DNA from: Aquibium oceanicum
GTDB lineage: Bacteria; Pseudomonadota; Alphaproteobacteria; Rhizobiales; Rhizobiaceae
Direction of reading: 5' to 3'
Length of the DNA: 64,000 nt
Assembly (NCBI RefSeq): GCF_001889605.1
Contig: NZ_CP018171.1
Coordinates: forward strand, 3,866,501-3,930,500
This document shows positions 26,075-35,601 of the stretch, piece after piece; position 1 is the stretch's first letter, and each line of letters begins with the position of its first letter. Below the pieces are notes generated by a model. The model made no database searches. It was not told the DNA's origin and worked only from the letters and a program-made list of their open reading frames with translations. Both the position numbers and the translations under genes were made by a program.

Positions 26075-27997
26075 CTATTCGCCTCTTCGCGGCTTGCGCG
26101 GCCCGGAGCGGCCGGCGCCTGGCCCGCCATCGCCCTTCGGACGATCCGAGCGGAAGCGACCGCCTTCGCCGCGTCCGCCGGTCGCGGGCTTGCGATCGTC
26201 ACGCTTCGCCTGTCCGCGAGACGGACGGCTTTCGCCCTCGGGGGCACCCTCCTCTTCGGCGCCCTTCTTCTTGCCCTGCGGCCGCGCGCCCGGAGCCATC
26301 CAGACGTTCGAGGCCCTGTCACGCGGCGGCTGGAACTTCTTCTCCTCGCCCTCGCGCTTGTCGCCGCCCGCGCGCTTCTTGTCGCGGAACGGCGGCTTCG
26401 ACGTCTGCAGGCGCCCGAGCGCGTCCTCGCGACGGTGTTCGCGATCGCGCTTACGGTTCTTGACGAGGCCGCCCTCGCCGGGTTCCTGGAAACCGCCGCC
26501 GCCACGCTGCCCTTCCGGCCTGCCCTCGCCGCGAACCGCCGGTCCAGCCGTGGGCTTGTTGGAGAAAGGCTTGACGATCGGGGCATCAAAATTGGCGCCC
26601 GCCTCCTCGATCAACCGCTCGCCGAGCTGCTCGCGCAGCATGCGGCCCTTGAGTTCCTGCACCGCGCCCTCGGGCAGTTCGCCGAGCTGGAACGGGCCGT
26701 AGGAGACGCGGATCAGCCGCGTCACCTCGAGCCCGAGAGCGGCGAGGATGTTCTTGACCTCGCGGTTCTTGCCTTCGCGCAATCCGAGCGTCAGCCAGGC
26801 ATTGGACCCCTGCTCACGGTCGAGGGTCGCCTCGACGGAACCGTAGAAGACGCCGTCCACTGCGATCCCTTCTCGGAGCGACGCGAGTTGCGCTTCGTCG
26901 ACGGCACCGTGGACCCGGACGCGATACCGCCGCAGCCAGCCGGTGGCGGGCAGTTCCAGTATCCGCGACAGCCCGCCATCATTGGTGAGCAGCAACAGGC
27001 CTTCCGTGTTGATGTCGAGCCGCCCGACGGTCATCAGCCGGGGGAGTTCCGCAGGAAGGACGTCGAAGACCGTGCGGCGCCCTTGCGGATCGCGGTTGGT
27101 CGTGACCAGCCCGGCCGGCTTGTGAAACAGGAAGAGCCGCGTCCGCTCGATCGCGGGGATCGGCTGGCCGTCGATCGTGATCGTGTCGCTGGCGGTAACG
27201 TTGATGGCGGGACTGGTCAGCACCTTGCCATTCAGCTTTATTCGCCCGTCCTGGATGAGAGCCTCGGCGTCTCGCCGCGACGCGACGCCGGCTCGCGCCA
27301 GCCGCTTCGCGATGCGCTCGCCTTCTTCCGGCGCCGCGACGTCCTGGCGGACGTCATCGCGCGGCGGCCTCTTCGCGCTACTGTCCGCTCGCGCTCCCGC
27401 GGGCCTGTCCTTGCCGGCCGGCTTGTCCCTGAACGGACGTTTTTCGCCAAAGCCCGGCTTGCCGGCACCTGCGCGGCGATCTCCCCCTCCCGGTGCTCGA
27501 TCGTCGCGACGCTTGAAGTCCGGCCGCGGACCCTCCTCGCGCCTGGCGCCGAAGCCAGCGCGATCCCCGCGCGCGCCACCTTCACCGCGAAAGGGCTTCC
27601 GGTCGCCAGCGCCAGCGCCATCCTCACGGCGCGGCCGGAAGTTCCGTTCGCCGCCCGCTTCCACTTTCCGTTCGCCGGCAGGTTTACCTTCGCCGAAAGG
27701 TTTGCGCCCTTTCCTGTCGGTGCGGGGTGGCCCAGAGCGCCGCTGGGGACGGGCGTCGCCCTCACCCGCCTCGGCCGGCCGGCGCGGCTTGTAGGGCTTC
27801 TTCGCGCCGTCGTCGCTCTTGCGCGCGCGGAAATCGCCGCCTTCACTGCGTGCAGCCGGCCTTGCGCCCGGCTTGCCGGGTTTCTTGCCGCCGAAGGATT
27901 TCCCGGCTCCCTTTCGGGGGCCTTCTCCGGCACCCCGGAATCCGCCTTTTTTCGCGCCGGTTTCATCCCTGCGCTTCTTGTCCTCGTCGTCGTCCAT
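26075..27997 (-). CDS. RluB/RsuA-type pseudouridine synthase with long disordered arms
   Basis: Converts a uridine in rRNA (23S U2605 for RluB) to pseudouridine. The folded core is residues ~225-470: an S4 RNA-binding domain (IAKRLARAGVASRRDAEALI) and the catalytic domain with GRLDINTEGLLLLTNDG (Asp328) and the KNREVKNILAALGLEV block. On both sides lie very long low-complexity tails rich in Gly, Lys, Arg, Glu and Pro: about 224 residues before and 170 after, making 640 aa against roughly 250-300 for RluB. Such basic arms are known in alphaproteobacterial members and probably bind RNA. In operon with rsmD; divergent from tadA. Confidence 0.9.
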   Translation of the reverse strand: MDDDEDKKRRDETGAKKGGFRGAGEGPRKGAGKSFGGKKPGKPGARPAARSEGGDFRARKSDDGAKKPYKPRRPAEAGEGDARPQRRSGPPRTDRKGRKPFGEGKPAGERKVEAGGERNFRPRREDGAGAGDRKPFRGEGGARGDRAGFGARREEGPRPDFKRRDDRAPGGGDRRAGAGKPGFGEKRPFRDKPAGKDRPAGARADSSAKRPPRDDVRQDVAAPEEGERIAKRLARAGVASRRDAEALIQDGRIKLNGKVLTSPAINVTASDTITIDGQPIPAIERTRLFLFHKPAGLVTTNRDPQGRRTVFDVLPAELPRLMTVGRLDINTEGLLLLTNDGGLSRILELPATGWLRRYRVRVHGAVDEAQLASLREGIAVDGVFYGSVEATLDREQGSNAWLTLGLREGKNREVKNILAALGLEVTRLIRVSYGPFQLGELPEGAVQELKGRMLREQLGERLIEEAGANFDAPIVKPFSNKPTAGPAVRGEGRPEGQRGGGGFQEPGEGGLVKNRKRDREHRREDALGRLQTSKPPFRDKKRAGGDKREGEEKKFQPPRDRASNVWMAPGARPQGKKKGAEEEGAPEGESRPSRGQAKRDDRKPATGGRGEGGRFRSDRPKGDGGPGAGRSGPRKPRRGE

Positions 27998-28073
27998 GTG
28001 GTCTTTGCCTTTCCGCGCGGCTAACTATCAGCACAGTTTGCCCGGCGCGAGTGGAATATCGGAGTTTGGATCG

Positions 28074-28529
28074 GTGAACCGCCCTGATTTCATGGGAAAG
28101 GCGCTGGCGGAAGCACGTCTTGCCGCCTCGCGCGGGGAAGTACCCGTCGGCGCGGTGATAGTCGTCGACGGCAGCATCGTCGCCCGCGACGGAAACCGCA
28201 CCCGAGAACGCGCCGATCCGACCGCGCATGCCGAAATTCTGGTGATCCGCGAAGCCTGCCGGATTCTCGGCTCCGAGCGGATCGGCGCCGCGGATCTCTA
28301 CGTGACGCTGGAGCCCTGCGCCATGTGCGCGGCGGCGATCTCTTTCGCCCGTATCAGGCGTCTCTATTTTGCCGCCGGAGACCCCAAGGGCGGTGGCGTG
28401 ATCCATGGCGGACGGTTCTTTTCCGCACCGACCTGTCATCACGCGCCGGAAGTTTATTCGGGCTTCAGCGAAACCGAAGCCGCTGCGCTTCTGAAGGATT
28501 TCTTCCGCGACAGGCGCCGGGAGGGGTGA
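28074..28529 (+). CDS. tadA: tRNA adenosine(34) deaminase
   Basis: Zinc deaminase converting A34 to inosine in tRNA-Arg(ACG). Zinc/catalytic residues are in TAHAEI and EPCAMCAAA, and family block EVPVGAVIVVDG. I choose the GTG at 28074 (MNRPDFMGKAL), with GGAG 9 nt upstream, over the ATG at 28092, since family members have the RPDFM-like lead; the upstream open frame is the shadow of the pseudouridine synthase gene. 151 aa. Divergent from the pseudouridine synthase; its stop is 4 bp from the convergent lipoprotein gene. Confidence 0.95.
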   Translation: MNRPDFMGKALAEARLAASRGEVPVGAVIVVDGSIVARDGNRTRERADPTAHAEILVIREACRILGSERIGAADLYVTLEPCAMCAAAISFARIRRLYFAAGDPKGGGVIHGGRFFSAPTCHHAPEVYSGFSETEAAALLKDFFRDRRREG

Positions 28530-28533
28530 GCCC

Positions 28534-29220
28534 TCACCCCCAGGGAATGAGGTTCCTTAGGCTCCAGCTCTTCTTGCTGTCCACCTCGCGGCGCTTTTCC
28601 TTGCGCCATTCGTCCTCGCCGATGTCGCCGGCCGGAGCTGTGGCTGCAGGCTGACGATAATCGAGCGGCGGTTCGCTGAGATAGCGGCGCGAGGTCGGGC
28701 TGCCCTGGGTGTTGGCGGCCAGCCGGCGGTTGAATTCCTTGCGCTGGTCGCCGCCCGAACCCTCCAGGAGGGTGTTTCCGTTCGCACCCAGATCGTCGCC
28801 GCGCGTGCGGCGGAACGTGCGCCTCGGTGCTGCCCGCGCCACCTCGTCGTAGACTTCCGGCTGGAAGTTCACGTCGTCGCGGTTGATCGTCGCTTCGGCA
28901 CGCACGCGAGCACGTCTCTGCTCGGGCGATTCGGGCCAGGCCGGGTTCGAGGCGGTGTTGATGCTGTCCTGCGGCGGCGGCAGCTGCGCGGTCGAGACCG
29001 GCTTCACCAGTTCGGGACGCGGCTTGTATTCGATCGGCGCCTCGTTCTTCGGCGAGATCGTCAGCACGCCGGTGACATCTTCCAGAAGCTGCACGTCCGC
29101 CGGCTTGTCGGTGCCATAGGTCGGCGAGCCCATGCAAGCCGACAGCGATGCCACGACGGCAGCCAGCGCGACGGATTTCGCCGCGTTTCCGCTCAATGCG
29201 CTAATAACGCCAGATATCAT
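28534..29220 (-). CDS. Hypothetical lipoprotein (228 aa)
   Basis: Not recognised by name. The N-terminus is a lipoprotein signal with lipobox LSAC (SVALAAVVASLSACMGS), so it is probably anchored in the outer membrane. The mature part has no obvious fold and is rich in Pro, Arg and Asp: LLEDVTGVLTISPK, then long polar stretches and a basic end (KEKRREVDSKKSW). Similar proteins follow ileS in other rhizobia, which suggests conservation but gives no function. Start ATG 29220; the open frame continues upstream through the ileS-proximal gap without any signal peptide. Confidence 0.8.
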   Translation of the reverse strand: MISGVISALSGNAAKSVALAAVVASLSACMGSPTYGTDKPADVQLLEDVTGVLTISPKNEAPIEYKPRPELVKPVSTAQLPPPQDSINTASNPAWPESPEQRRARVRAEATINRDDVNFQPEVYDEVARAAPRRTFRRTRGDDLGANGNTLLEGSGGDQRKEFNRRLAANTQGSPTSRRYLSEPPLDYRQPAATAPAGDIGEDEWRKEKRREVDSKKSWSLRNLIPWG

Positions 29221-29386
29221 GCCGATGTTTGCCTTTCCCGACGGCCGTTCCACCCCTGCCGTCCAAGTCGCCGACTGTCTATCGCAGAATCCGGCAACAA
29301 GATGACGCATGCGCGTTAACGGCTTGTAAAGCAACCTGCCGTCCCCGGCAATTGCGCCGCAGCCCGTGGCCGCGGCGCGGTTTGTC

Positions 29387-32383
29387 TCACAGGCGGCCAA
29401 GCGCCTGCAACTCCTTGAGCGCCACCGCGTCGCGTGCGGAAACGTCTGGATAGTCCGGATCGGACCCGACATCGTCCGTGTAGCGCCACGAGCGCGCGCA
29501 CTTCTTTCGCCCCAAGGAAACCGCCGGTCGGAAGACAACTGCGATATGATCTGTGCCAGCCTCGTCGCGGAAATAGCTTGCTGGGTCGGCATCGGCAATT
29601 TCTGGTTGGTCCATGCCCAAAGTCGAGAGGCCCGACCTGACTACCGCACCAGAAGTGATGAAAACCTCATCGGCATCCATACTCTTGAGTAAATCGCCAG
29701 TGTCGCGGCCCACATAGACGATCGGCGCGGCCTCGAGCGAGGAGCCGATGGTCTTCTTGGCTCGCTCCAGTTCCAGCGCTCCGGTGACGACGCGGCGTAC
29801 CTGCCTGATCTTGCGCCACTTTTCGGCGAGCGCCTCGTCGCGCCATTCGGCTGGAACTGCTGGGAACTGCTCCAGATGCACCGAGACTGCATCCTTGTGG
29901 CGGTCGAGCCAGGCCTCCTCCATGGTGAAGGGCAGCATGGGCGCCAGCCACGTGACCACGCAGTCGAACAGGTGCCGCACGACCACGATCGATGCCTTGC
30001 GGCGCAGGCTCGACGGCGCGTCGCAGTAGAGCGCATCCTTGCGAATATCGAAGTAGAAGGCCGACAGGTCGACGATCATGAAGTCGGTCAGCGACTTGGC
30101 GATCCGTTTGAAGTCGAAGGCGTCGTAGCTCTTGCGCACCATCTGGTCGAGTTCCGACAGCCGGTGCAGCATCAGCCGCTCCAGTTCCGGCATGTCGGCG
30201 AGCGCTACCTCCTCGCCCTCGTCGTGCCCGAGCGTGCCGAGCATCCAGCGGATGGTGTTGCGCATCTTGCGGTAGGCGTCGACGTTGGTCTGGATGATCG
30301 ACTTGCCGAGCCGCTGGTCCTCCCAGTAGTCGGTCGTCATGACCCACAGACGCAGGATGTCGGCACCGGACTGCTTCATGATGTCCTGCGGGAATACCTG
30401 GTTGCCGAGCGACTTCGACATCTTGCGTCCGTCCTCGGCCATGGTGAAGCCATGGGTGATCACGGCATCGTATGGCGCACGGCCGCGCGTGCCGCAGCTT
30501 TCGAGCAACGAGGAATGGAACCAGCCGCGATGCTGGTCGGAGCCTTCGAGATAGACGTCCGCCGGCCATTTGAGGTCCGGCCGATCCTCCAGCGTGAAGG
30601 TGTGGGTCGAGCCCGAATCGAACCAGACGTCGAGGATGTCCTTGACCATGGCCCACGGCTCGTTGGCGCGCGATCCGAGGAAGCGCTCGCGCGCGCCTTC
30701 CGCGAACCAGGCGTCGGCGCCTTCGGCCTCGAAGGCGTCCATGATGCGGGCATTGACCGCCTCGTCCTTCAGCACGTTGCCGTCCTCGTCGACGAAGACG
30801 CAGATCGGCACGCCCCATGCCCTTTGGCGCGAAAGCACCCAGTCAGGCCGCTCCTCGATCATGGCCCTAAGCCGCGTCTGCCCGGCGGCGGGCACGAAGC
30901 GCGTCGCGTCAATGGCGGCGAGAGCGCGGGTCCTCAGCGTCGTGCCATCGTTCAGGTCCTTGTCCATATGGACGAACCACTGCGGCGTGTTGCGGAAGAT
31001 CACCGGCTTCTTCGACCGCCAGGAGTGCGGATAGGAGTGCTTCAGCCGGCCCCGCGCGAAAAGCATGTTGCGCTCGATCAGCGCGTCGATGACCGCCTTG
31101 TTGGCGTCGCCCTTCTTGCCGTTGTCGTCGATGACACGCGCCGCTCCTCCCTCGCGGTCCGGCCCGAAGCCCGGCGCGTCCTTGGTGAAGAAGCCGGCGT
31201 CGTCGACGGTAAAGGGGATCGCCGTATCGATGCCGCGCGCGCGGAGGTCCTTGGCGGCGTCCGTCCACGCGTCGAAATCCTCGCGGCCGTGGCCGGGCGC
31301 GGTGTGCACGAAGCCTGTGCCGGCGTCGTCGGTGACATGGTCGCCCGGAAGCATAGGGACTGGGAACTCGTAGCCGCCGCCGAGGCCCTTCAGAGGATGG
31401 GAAAGAACAAACCCAGACAGCTCTGCATCGGAAACTGACGCAATCTTACGGAGAGCTAGCTTCGCCTTCGCAAACGATTCTTCCGCCAATGCATCGGCGA
31501 AGATAAGCTTCTCTCCGGGCTGCGGGCCGAAATCGTTCTCCGCAGCGGTGACCTCATAGAGACCATAGGCGATACGGGGCGCGAAGGCGACGGCGCGGTT
31601 GCCGGGGATCGTCCACGGAGTGGTGGTCCAGATGACGACTGCTGCCCCACTAAGGTCGGACATCTTCTGTTTGGCGGCATCCGGAGTATCTGACGTGCCA
31701 TATCCGACCACCGGAAACTTCACCCAGACCGTATCACTCTCATAGTCGTGGTACTCGACCTCCGCCTCGGCCAGCGCGGTGCGTTCCACCACGCTCCACA
31801 TCACCGGTTTGGAGCCGCGGTAGAGCTGGTCGCTCATGGCGAACTTCAGGAGTTCGCCCGCGATCCGCGCCTCGGCGTGGAAGGCCATGGTCGTGTAGGG
31901 ATTGTCGAAGTCCCCCTCGATGCCCAGCCGCTTGAATTCGTCCGACTGCACAGTGATCCAGTGCTGCGCGAACTCGCGGCATTCCTTGCGGAACTCGTTG
32001 ACCGGCACCTGGTCTTTGTCGAGCCCCTTGGCGCGGTACTGCTCCTCGATCTTCCACTCGATTGGCAGGCCATGGCAATCCCAGCCCGGCACGTAGTTGG
32101 AATCGTAGCCGCGCATCTGGAAAGATCGCGTGATGACGTCCTTCAGGATCTTGTTCAGCGCATGCCCAATGTGGATGTTTCCGTTGGCATAGGGCGGTCC
32201 GTCATGCAGCACGTAGAGCGGCCGGCCCTTGGCGTCCTCGCGCAGGCGCTTGTAGAGGTCGAGTTCCTGCCAGCGTGCCACGATCTGCGGCTCCTTGTCG
32301 GGCAACCCGGCGCGCATGGGGAAGTCGGTCTTGGGCAGATAGAGCGTCTTGGAATAGTCGAGCTTTTCAGCTGTATCGGTCAT
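29387..32383 (-). CDS. ileS: Isoleucyl-tRNA synthetase
   Basis: Class I synthetase charging tRNA-Ile, with a CP1 editing domain ([23 protein letters not shown]). HIGH is HIGHAL, KMSKS is KMSKSLGN. 998 aa from ATG 32383. The C-terminus is unusual against E. coli: the zinc-ribbon site (two CxxC pairs) is lost; only one cysteine remains, in KKCARSWRY, and the second pair is replaced by [15 protein letters not shown]. No lspA follows; a lipoprotein gene does. No T-box-like leader is evident in the 257 bp upstream. Confidence 0.97.
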   Translation of the reverse strand: MTDTAEKLDYSKTLYLPKTDFPMRAGLPDKEPQIVARWQELDLYKRLREDAKGRPLYVLHDGPPYANGNIHIGHALNKILKDVITRSFQMRGYDSNYVPGWDCHGLPIEWKIEEQYRAKGLDKDQVPVNEFRKECREFAQHWITVQSDEFKRLGIEGDFDNPYTTMAFHAEARIAGELLKFAMSDQLYRGSKPVMWSVVERTALAEAEVEYHDYESDTVWVKFPVVGYGTSDTPDAAKQKMSDLSGAAVVIWTTTPWTIPGNRAVAFAPRIAYGLYEVTAAENDFGPQPGEKLIFADALAEESFAKAKLALRKIASVSDAELSGFVLSHPLKGLGGGYEFPVPMLPGDHVTDDAGTGFVHTAPGHGREDFDAWTDAAKDLRARGIDTAIPFTVDDAGFFTKDAPGFGPDREGGAARVIDDNGKKGDANKAVIDALIERNMLFARGRLKHSYPHSWRSKKPVIFRNTPQWFVHMDKDLNDGTTLRTRALAAIDATRFVPAAGQTRLRAMIEERPDWVLSRQRAWGVPICVFVDEDGNVLKDEAVNARIMDAFEAEGADAWFAEGARERFLGSRANEPWAMVKDILDVWFDSGSTHTFTLEDRPDLKWPADVYLEGSDQHRGWFHSSLLESCGTRGRAPYDAVITHGFTMAEDGRKMSKSLGNQVFPQDIMKQSGADILRLWVMTTDYWEDQRLGKSIIQTNVDAYRKMRNTIRWMLGTLGHDEGEEVALADMPELERLMLHRLSELDQMVRKSYDAFDFKRIAKSLTDFMIVDLSAFYFDIRKDALYCDAPSSLRRKASIVVVRHLFDCVVTWLAPMLPFTMEEAWLDRHKDAVSVHLEQFPAVPAEWRDEALAEKWRKIRQVRRVVTGALELERAKKTIGSSLEAAPIVYVGRDTGDLLKSMDADEVFITSGAVVRSGLSTLGMDQPEIADADPASYFRDEAGTDHIAVVFRPAVSLGRKKCARSWRYTDDVGSDPDYPDVSARDAVALKELQALGRL

Positions 32384-32640
32384 GGTTCGCCATCTCGTGG
32401 GCCGCAGGCGCGAAGCGTTCGCCGGGCCTGTGTCAAATGAAACGGATGTGCGCGTCGCGCGCAAAATTCTTCCCGGACCTTCCGGCGGCGCTCACGCCTA
32501 CCGGACGGCCGGGCCGGTAATTCGTATCGCGAAAAGGCGAAGGCCGGCGCTCGGTGTCATGGCCGCGCTATGTAGCGGACGATCGGCGCGGAATAAAGAG
32601 GTTTTGCCGCAGCATGCGTGGCGAGACCGCCGCGCGCCGC

Positions 32641-33447
32641 TCACATGGAAAAGTCGAACCTGTAAGTGGCCGAGACGCCGAGCAGGAACTGGTTCTCCTC
32701 GCCGCGCTGCTTTACGAGGCTGGAATCGGCTGCCGGTCCCATCAGGCGGGAGTATTCGCCGAACAGGCTGGTGGTCACCTTGTCCGTCGCCTTCCAGGTG
32801 ATCGCGCCGCCAAGCCCGAGCGAGTGGATGCCTCCGTCCGGATCGTAGACTGCAAGCCCGGACGCCACCGATTCCGCGGGCGACACGCCGTAATAGGCAT
32901 CGAAGTAGTCGGCGGACGCGAAGGACAGGCGCGGACCGCCCGAAATCCTGATGGCGGGCGTGACGTCCATGAAGGCGTCCGCTGCGAAATCGGCCACGAC
33001 GCCGTCATGCGCGCGGATGCCATGACGGATTTCGCCGCGCACGCGCAGCCAGTCGGACGGATAGAACTCCGCGAAGCCGCCGAGTTCGACGCCCCAGCGG
33101 ACCTCATCGAGCCCGGCGAGATCCGGAGAATCGTCGGCGTCACGGCCGAAGACGATCTTGCCGGTCGGTCCCGCGCGGAAGTCGCCCGTATCGATGAAGC
33201 CAAGCGAAATGTTGTCGTTGCGCGAGGAAAAGCGGCGTGTGCCGCCAGCCTTGCCCAGCGATATTAGCGGCGAAGCCCGCACCATGTAGTCGCTGGCACC
33301 TTGATAGTCTGGCGCCGTCAGCACCTCGGCGCCGATCGTCAGGTACCAGTCTCCGGAGAACCAGCTCCCTTCCTGCGAAAAGGCCGGCGAGGCAGGAAGC
33401 ACGAGCACCGAAGCGAGGACGAGGGCGGCGGAAGCGGATTTCTGCAT
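32641..33447 (-). CDS. MipA/OmpV family outer membrane protein
   Basis: Outer-membrane beta-barrel of the MipA/OmpV family, which scaffold peptidoglycan enzymes or act as pores. Signal peptide (SAALVLASVLVLPASPAFSQ), then repeated amphipathic beta strands such as WYLTIGAEVLTAPDYQGA, WGVELGGFAEFYPSDWLRV, and the C-terminal strand NQFLLGVSATYRFDFSM. The last residue is Met after an aromatic, a slight departure from the usual terminal Phe. ATG 33447 has GGAG 5 nt upstream; the frame upstream is not supported. 268 aa. Alone in its transcription unit, between ribF and ileS. Confidence 0.9.
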   Translation of the reverse strand: MQKSASAALVLASVLVLPASPAFSQEGSWFSGDWYLTIGAEVLTAPDYQGASDYMVRASPLISLGKAGGTRRFSSRNDNISLGFIDTGDFRAGPTGKIVFGRDADDSPDLAGLDEVRWGVELGGFAEFYPSDWLRVRGEIRHGIRAHDGVVADFAADAFMDVTPAIRISGGPRLSFASADYFDAYYGVSPAESVASGLAVYDPDGGIHSLGLGGAITWKATDKVTTSLFGEYSRLMGPAADSSLVKQRGEENQFLLGVSATYRFDFSM

Positions 33448-33549
33448 GTCATCTCCGAGAAGCGGATCGCCATAAGAATGGCTTCCCATTTCGATTACGT
33501 AAACCACGAATGTGTGGATCAATGGTTCACGGTCGCGTGGGCGGACGCC

Positions 33550-34536
33550 TCAGAACGCCAGTTCCCCGTCGACTTCCGACAGCGGCCTCACGCCCGACAG
33601 AAGCGCCCGCGCTTCCTCTTCGTCGCGCTTCATCTGCGCCACAAGATCGTCCAGCGAGGCGAACTTCTCCTCGCCCCGGAGGTAGCCGAAGATCGAGACG
33701 CGCGCCGTCTCGCCGTAGAGATCGCCGGAAAAGTCGAAGACGAACGTCTCCAGCAGCGGCGCGCCGTCCTCGTCGACAGTCGGGCGGCGGCCGAAGCTCG
33801 CGACGCCATCGTGGAGCGCGCCGTCCTCCCGCCGCAGCCGGACGGCGTAGATACCGTGCTTAAGATCGGTTCCCGCCGGCAAGGCCATGTTGGCTGTGGG
33901 ATAGCCGAGCGTGCGGCCGAGCTGCTTGCCGCGCGTGATTTCGGCCTCCACCGTGTAGCGATAGCCGAGCAGGCCGGCTGCTTCGGCCACCCCGCCCTCC
34001 GCGATCAGTGTGCGGATGCGGCTGGACGAGACGATCTCGGTTCCCTCGTCGCGGAAGGCGTCGACCAGCGTGACGCCGAAGCCGTGCCGCTCGCCTGCCG
34101 CCATCAGGTAGGCCGGGCCGCCCTGCCTGTTCCTGCCGAAATGGAAGTCGAAACCGGTCACCGCGTGCGAGATTCCGAAGCCGCCGATCAGGATGCGCTC
34201 GACGAATTCTTCCGCGCTCTGGCTCGCGAAGACTTTTGTGAACTCCTGCTCGACGATGCCGTCGAAGCCGATCATGCGGATGAGATCGGCCTTCAGATCG
34301 GCCGGCGTGATGCGGAAGACCGGCTGGTCCGGCCGGAAGACGGAGCGCGGGTGCGGCTCGAAGGTCAGCGCCAGCGCCGGCACCCCCTCGCGTTCGGCCA
34401 GCGCACGAGCACGGTCGAGTACCGAGCGGTGACCGCGATGCACGCCGTCGAGATTGCCGATCGCCACGACCCCTCCGCGCAGACCCGCCGGCAGGTCGGC
34501 AGGATCGGTGACCCTGGCGAACGGTCTCGGGCTCAT
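33550..34536 (-). CDS. ribF: Bifunctional riboflavin kinase / FAD synthetase
   Basis: Makes FMN from riboflavin and FAD from FMN. The N-terminal nucleotidyltransferase has AIGNLDGVHRGHR and FDFHFGRNRQGG, SSSRIR; the C-terminal kinase has GRTLGYPTANM and NxE-type block ETFVFDFSGDLYG. 328 aa from ATG 34536. The open frame extends back to 35037, but that is the shadow of the HAD gene. Located 29 bp after the HAD phosphatase, in the same direction, probably co-transcribed. No FMN riboswitch is visible upstream. Confidence 0.97.
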   Translation of the reverse strand: MSPRPFARVTDPADLPAGLRGGVVAIGNLDGVHRGHRSVLDRARALAEREGVPALALTFEPHPRSVFRPDQPVFRITPADLKADLIRMIGFDGIVEQEFTKVFASQSAEEFVERILIGGFGISHAVTGFDFHFGRNRQGGPAYLMAAGERHGFGVTLVDAFRDEGTEIVSSSRIRTLIAEGGVAEAAGLLGYRYTVEAEITRGKQLGRTLGYPTANMALPAGTDLKHGIYAVRLRREDGALHDGVASFGRRPTVDEDGAPLLETFVFDFSGDLYGETARVSIFGYLRGEEKFASLDDLVAQMKRDEEEARALLSGVRPLSEVDGELAF

Positions 34537-34565
34537 CTCTCGCTCGGCGGCATCGGCAGGCTCGC

Positions 34566-35426
34566 TCACCGCAGCCGGGGAATGACGGCGACGGGTTCGT
34601 GACCGTGCTTTTCGAGGAAGGCGGCCAGCCGCGGCAGGTCCGGCTCGAGCGTCTCGCCGTAGTCGCGGGCGTGGATGCCGCCCGACACGTAGAGCGCGTC
34701 GATGTCGTTCTGTGACGCACCCTTGAGATCGGTAAGTACGCCGTCTCCGATCGCAAGGACGTCGGAGGCCGACACGTCGCGGCCGAGCACGTCGCCGGCC
34801 GCCTTGAGGGCAGCCTCGTAGATGGGTCGATGCGGCTTGCCGGAAATGAGCGTGCGCCCGCCGAGTTGTCCGAAATCGCGCGCCAGCGCGCCGGCGCACC
34901 AGATCAACCTGTCGCCGCGTTCCACCACGATGTCGGGATTGGCGCAAATGAAGGGAAGGTTCCTCGCACGCAGTCTGCGCAGCAGGTCTGAATAGTCCTC
35001 CGGCGTTTCGCTCTCGTCGTCGAAAAGCCCCGTGCACACCGCGGCGGACGCCTCCGGTTCCTCGCAGAGTTCGACGTCGAGCCCGTCATAGATCGAGAGA
35101 TCGCGATCAGGTCCGATATGGAAGATCCTGCGCGGACCTTCCGCGATCAGGTCTCGCGTGACATCGCCCGAGGTGACGACGCGGTCATAGGCGTCCCGCG
35201 GCACCCCGAGCGCCGCAAGCTGCGACTCCACGTCCGGATGCGGGCGGGGGGCGTTGGTGATCAGCACGACGGCGAGACCTTTCGCGCGCGCGCGCGCCAG
35301 TGCGGCGGACGCCTCGGCGAAGGCGCGCTCGCCATTGTGCACCACGCCCCAAACGTCGCACAGGAGGGCACTGTATCCGCCGGCGATCTCGTCGAGCGAA
35401 TCTGTCATTCGCGGCAATTCGGGCAT
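34566..35426 (-). CDS. HAD-superfamily class IIA phosphatase (TIGR01459 type)
   Basis: Haloacid dehalogenase phosphatase of the NagD-like class IIA. Motif I DVWGVVHNG (DxxGxx), motif II in VLITNAPRP, motif III lysine in SGKPHRPIY, and the acid pair in AIGDGVLTDLKG. 286 aa; it matches the alphaproteobacterial family often called TIGR01459, whose substrate is unknown. Since it precedes ribF with a 29-bp gap, a role in removing a phosphate in flavin metabolism is an attractive but unproven idea. Start ATG 35426 after AGGAG. Confidence 0.9.
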   Translation of the reverse strand: MPELPRMTDSLDEIAGGYSALLCDVWGVVHNGERAFAEASAALARARAKGLAVVLITNAPRPHPDVESQLAALGVPRDAYDRVVTSGDVTRDLIAEGPRRIFHIGPDRDLSIYDGLDVELCEEPEASAAVCTGLFDDESETPEDYSDLLRRLRARNLPFICANPDIVVERGDRLIWCAGALARDFGQLGGRTLISGKPHRPIYEAALKAAGDVLGRDVSASDVLAIGDGVLTDLKGASQNDIDALYVSGGIHARDYGETLEPDLPRLAAFLEKHGHEPVAVIPRLR

Positions 35427-35601
35427 CGGGACTCCTGCTGGATACGCCGGAAGCTCGTTTCCGGACCGGGGATTAACCGAAGCCGTTCACCCTGTCATTA
35501 TGTTTCGCTTAACAGCCGCCCGGCACAATGCAACAACGGCAGCGAATGGTTTCGAACGGCGTCCCCCGGGACGGAGGCGCCGTGCAGACCGGGGACACGG
35601 G

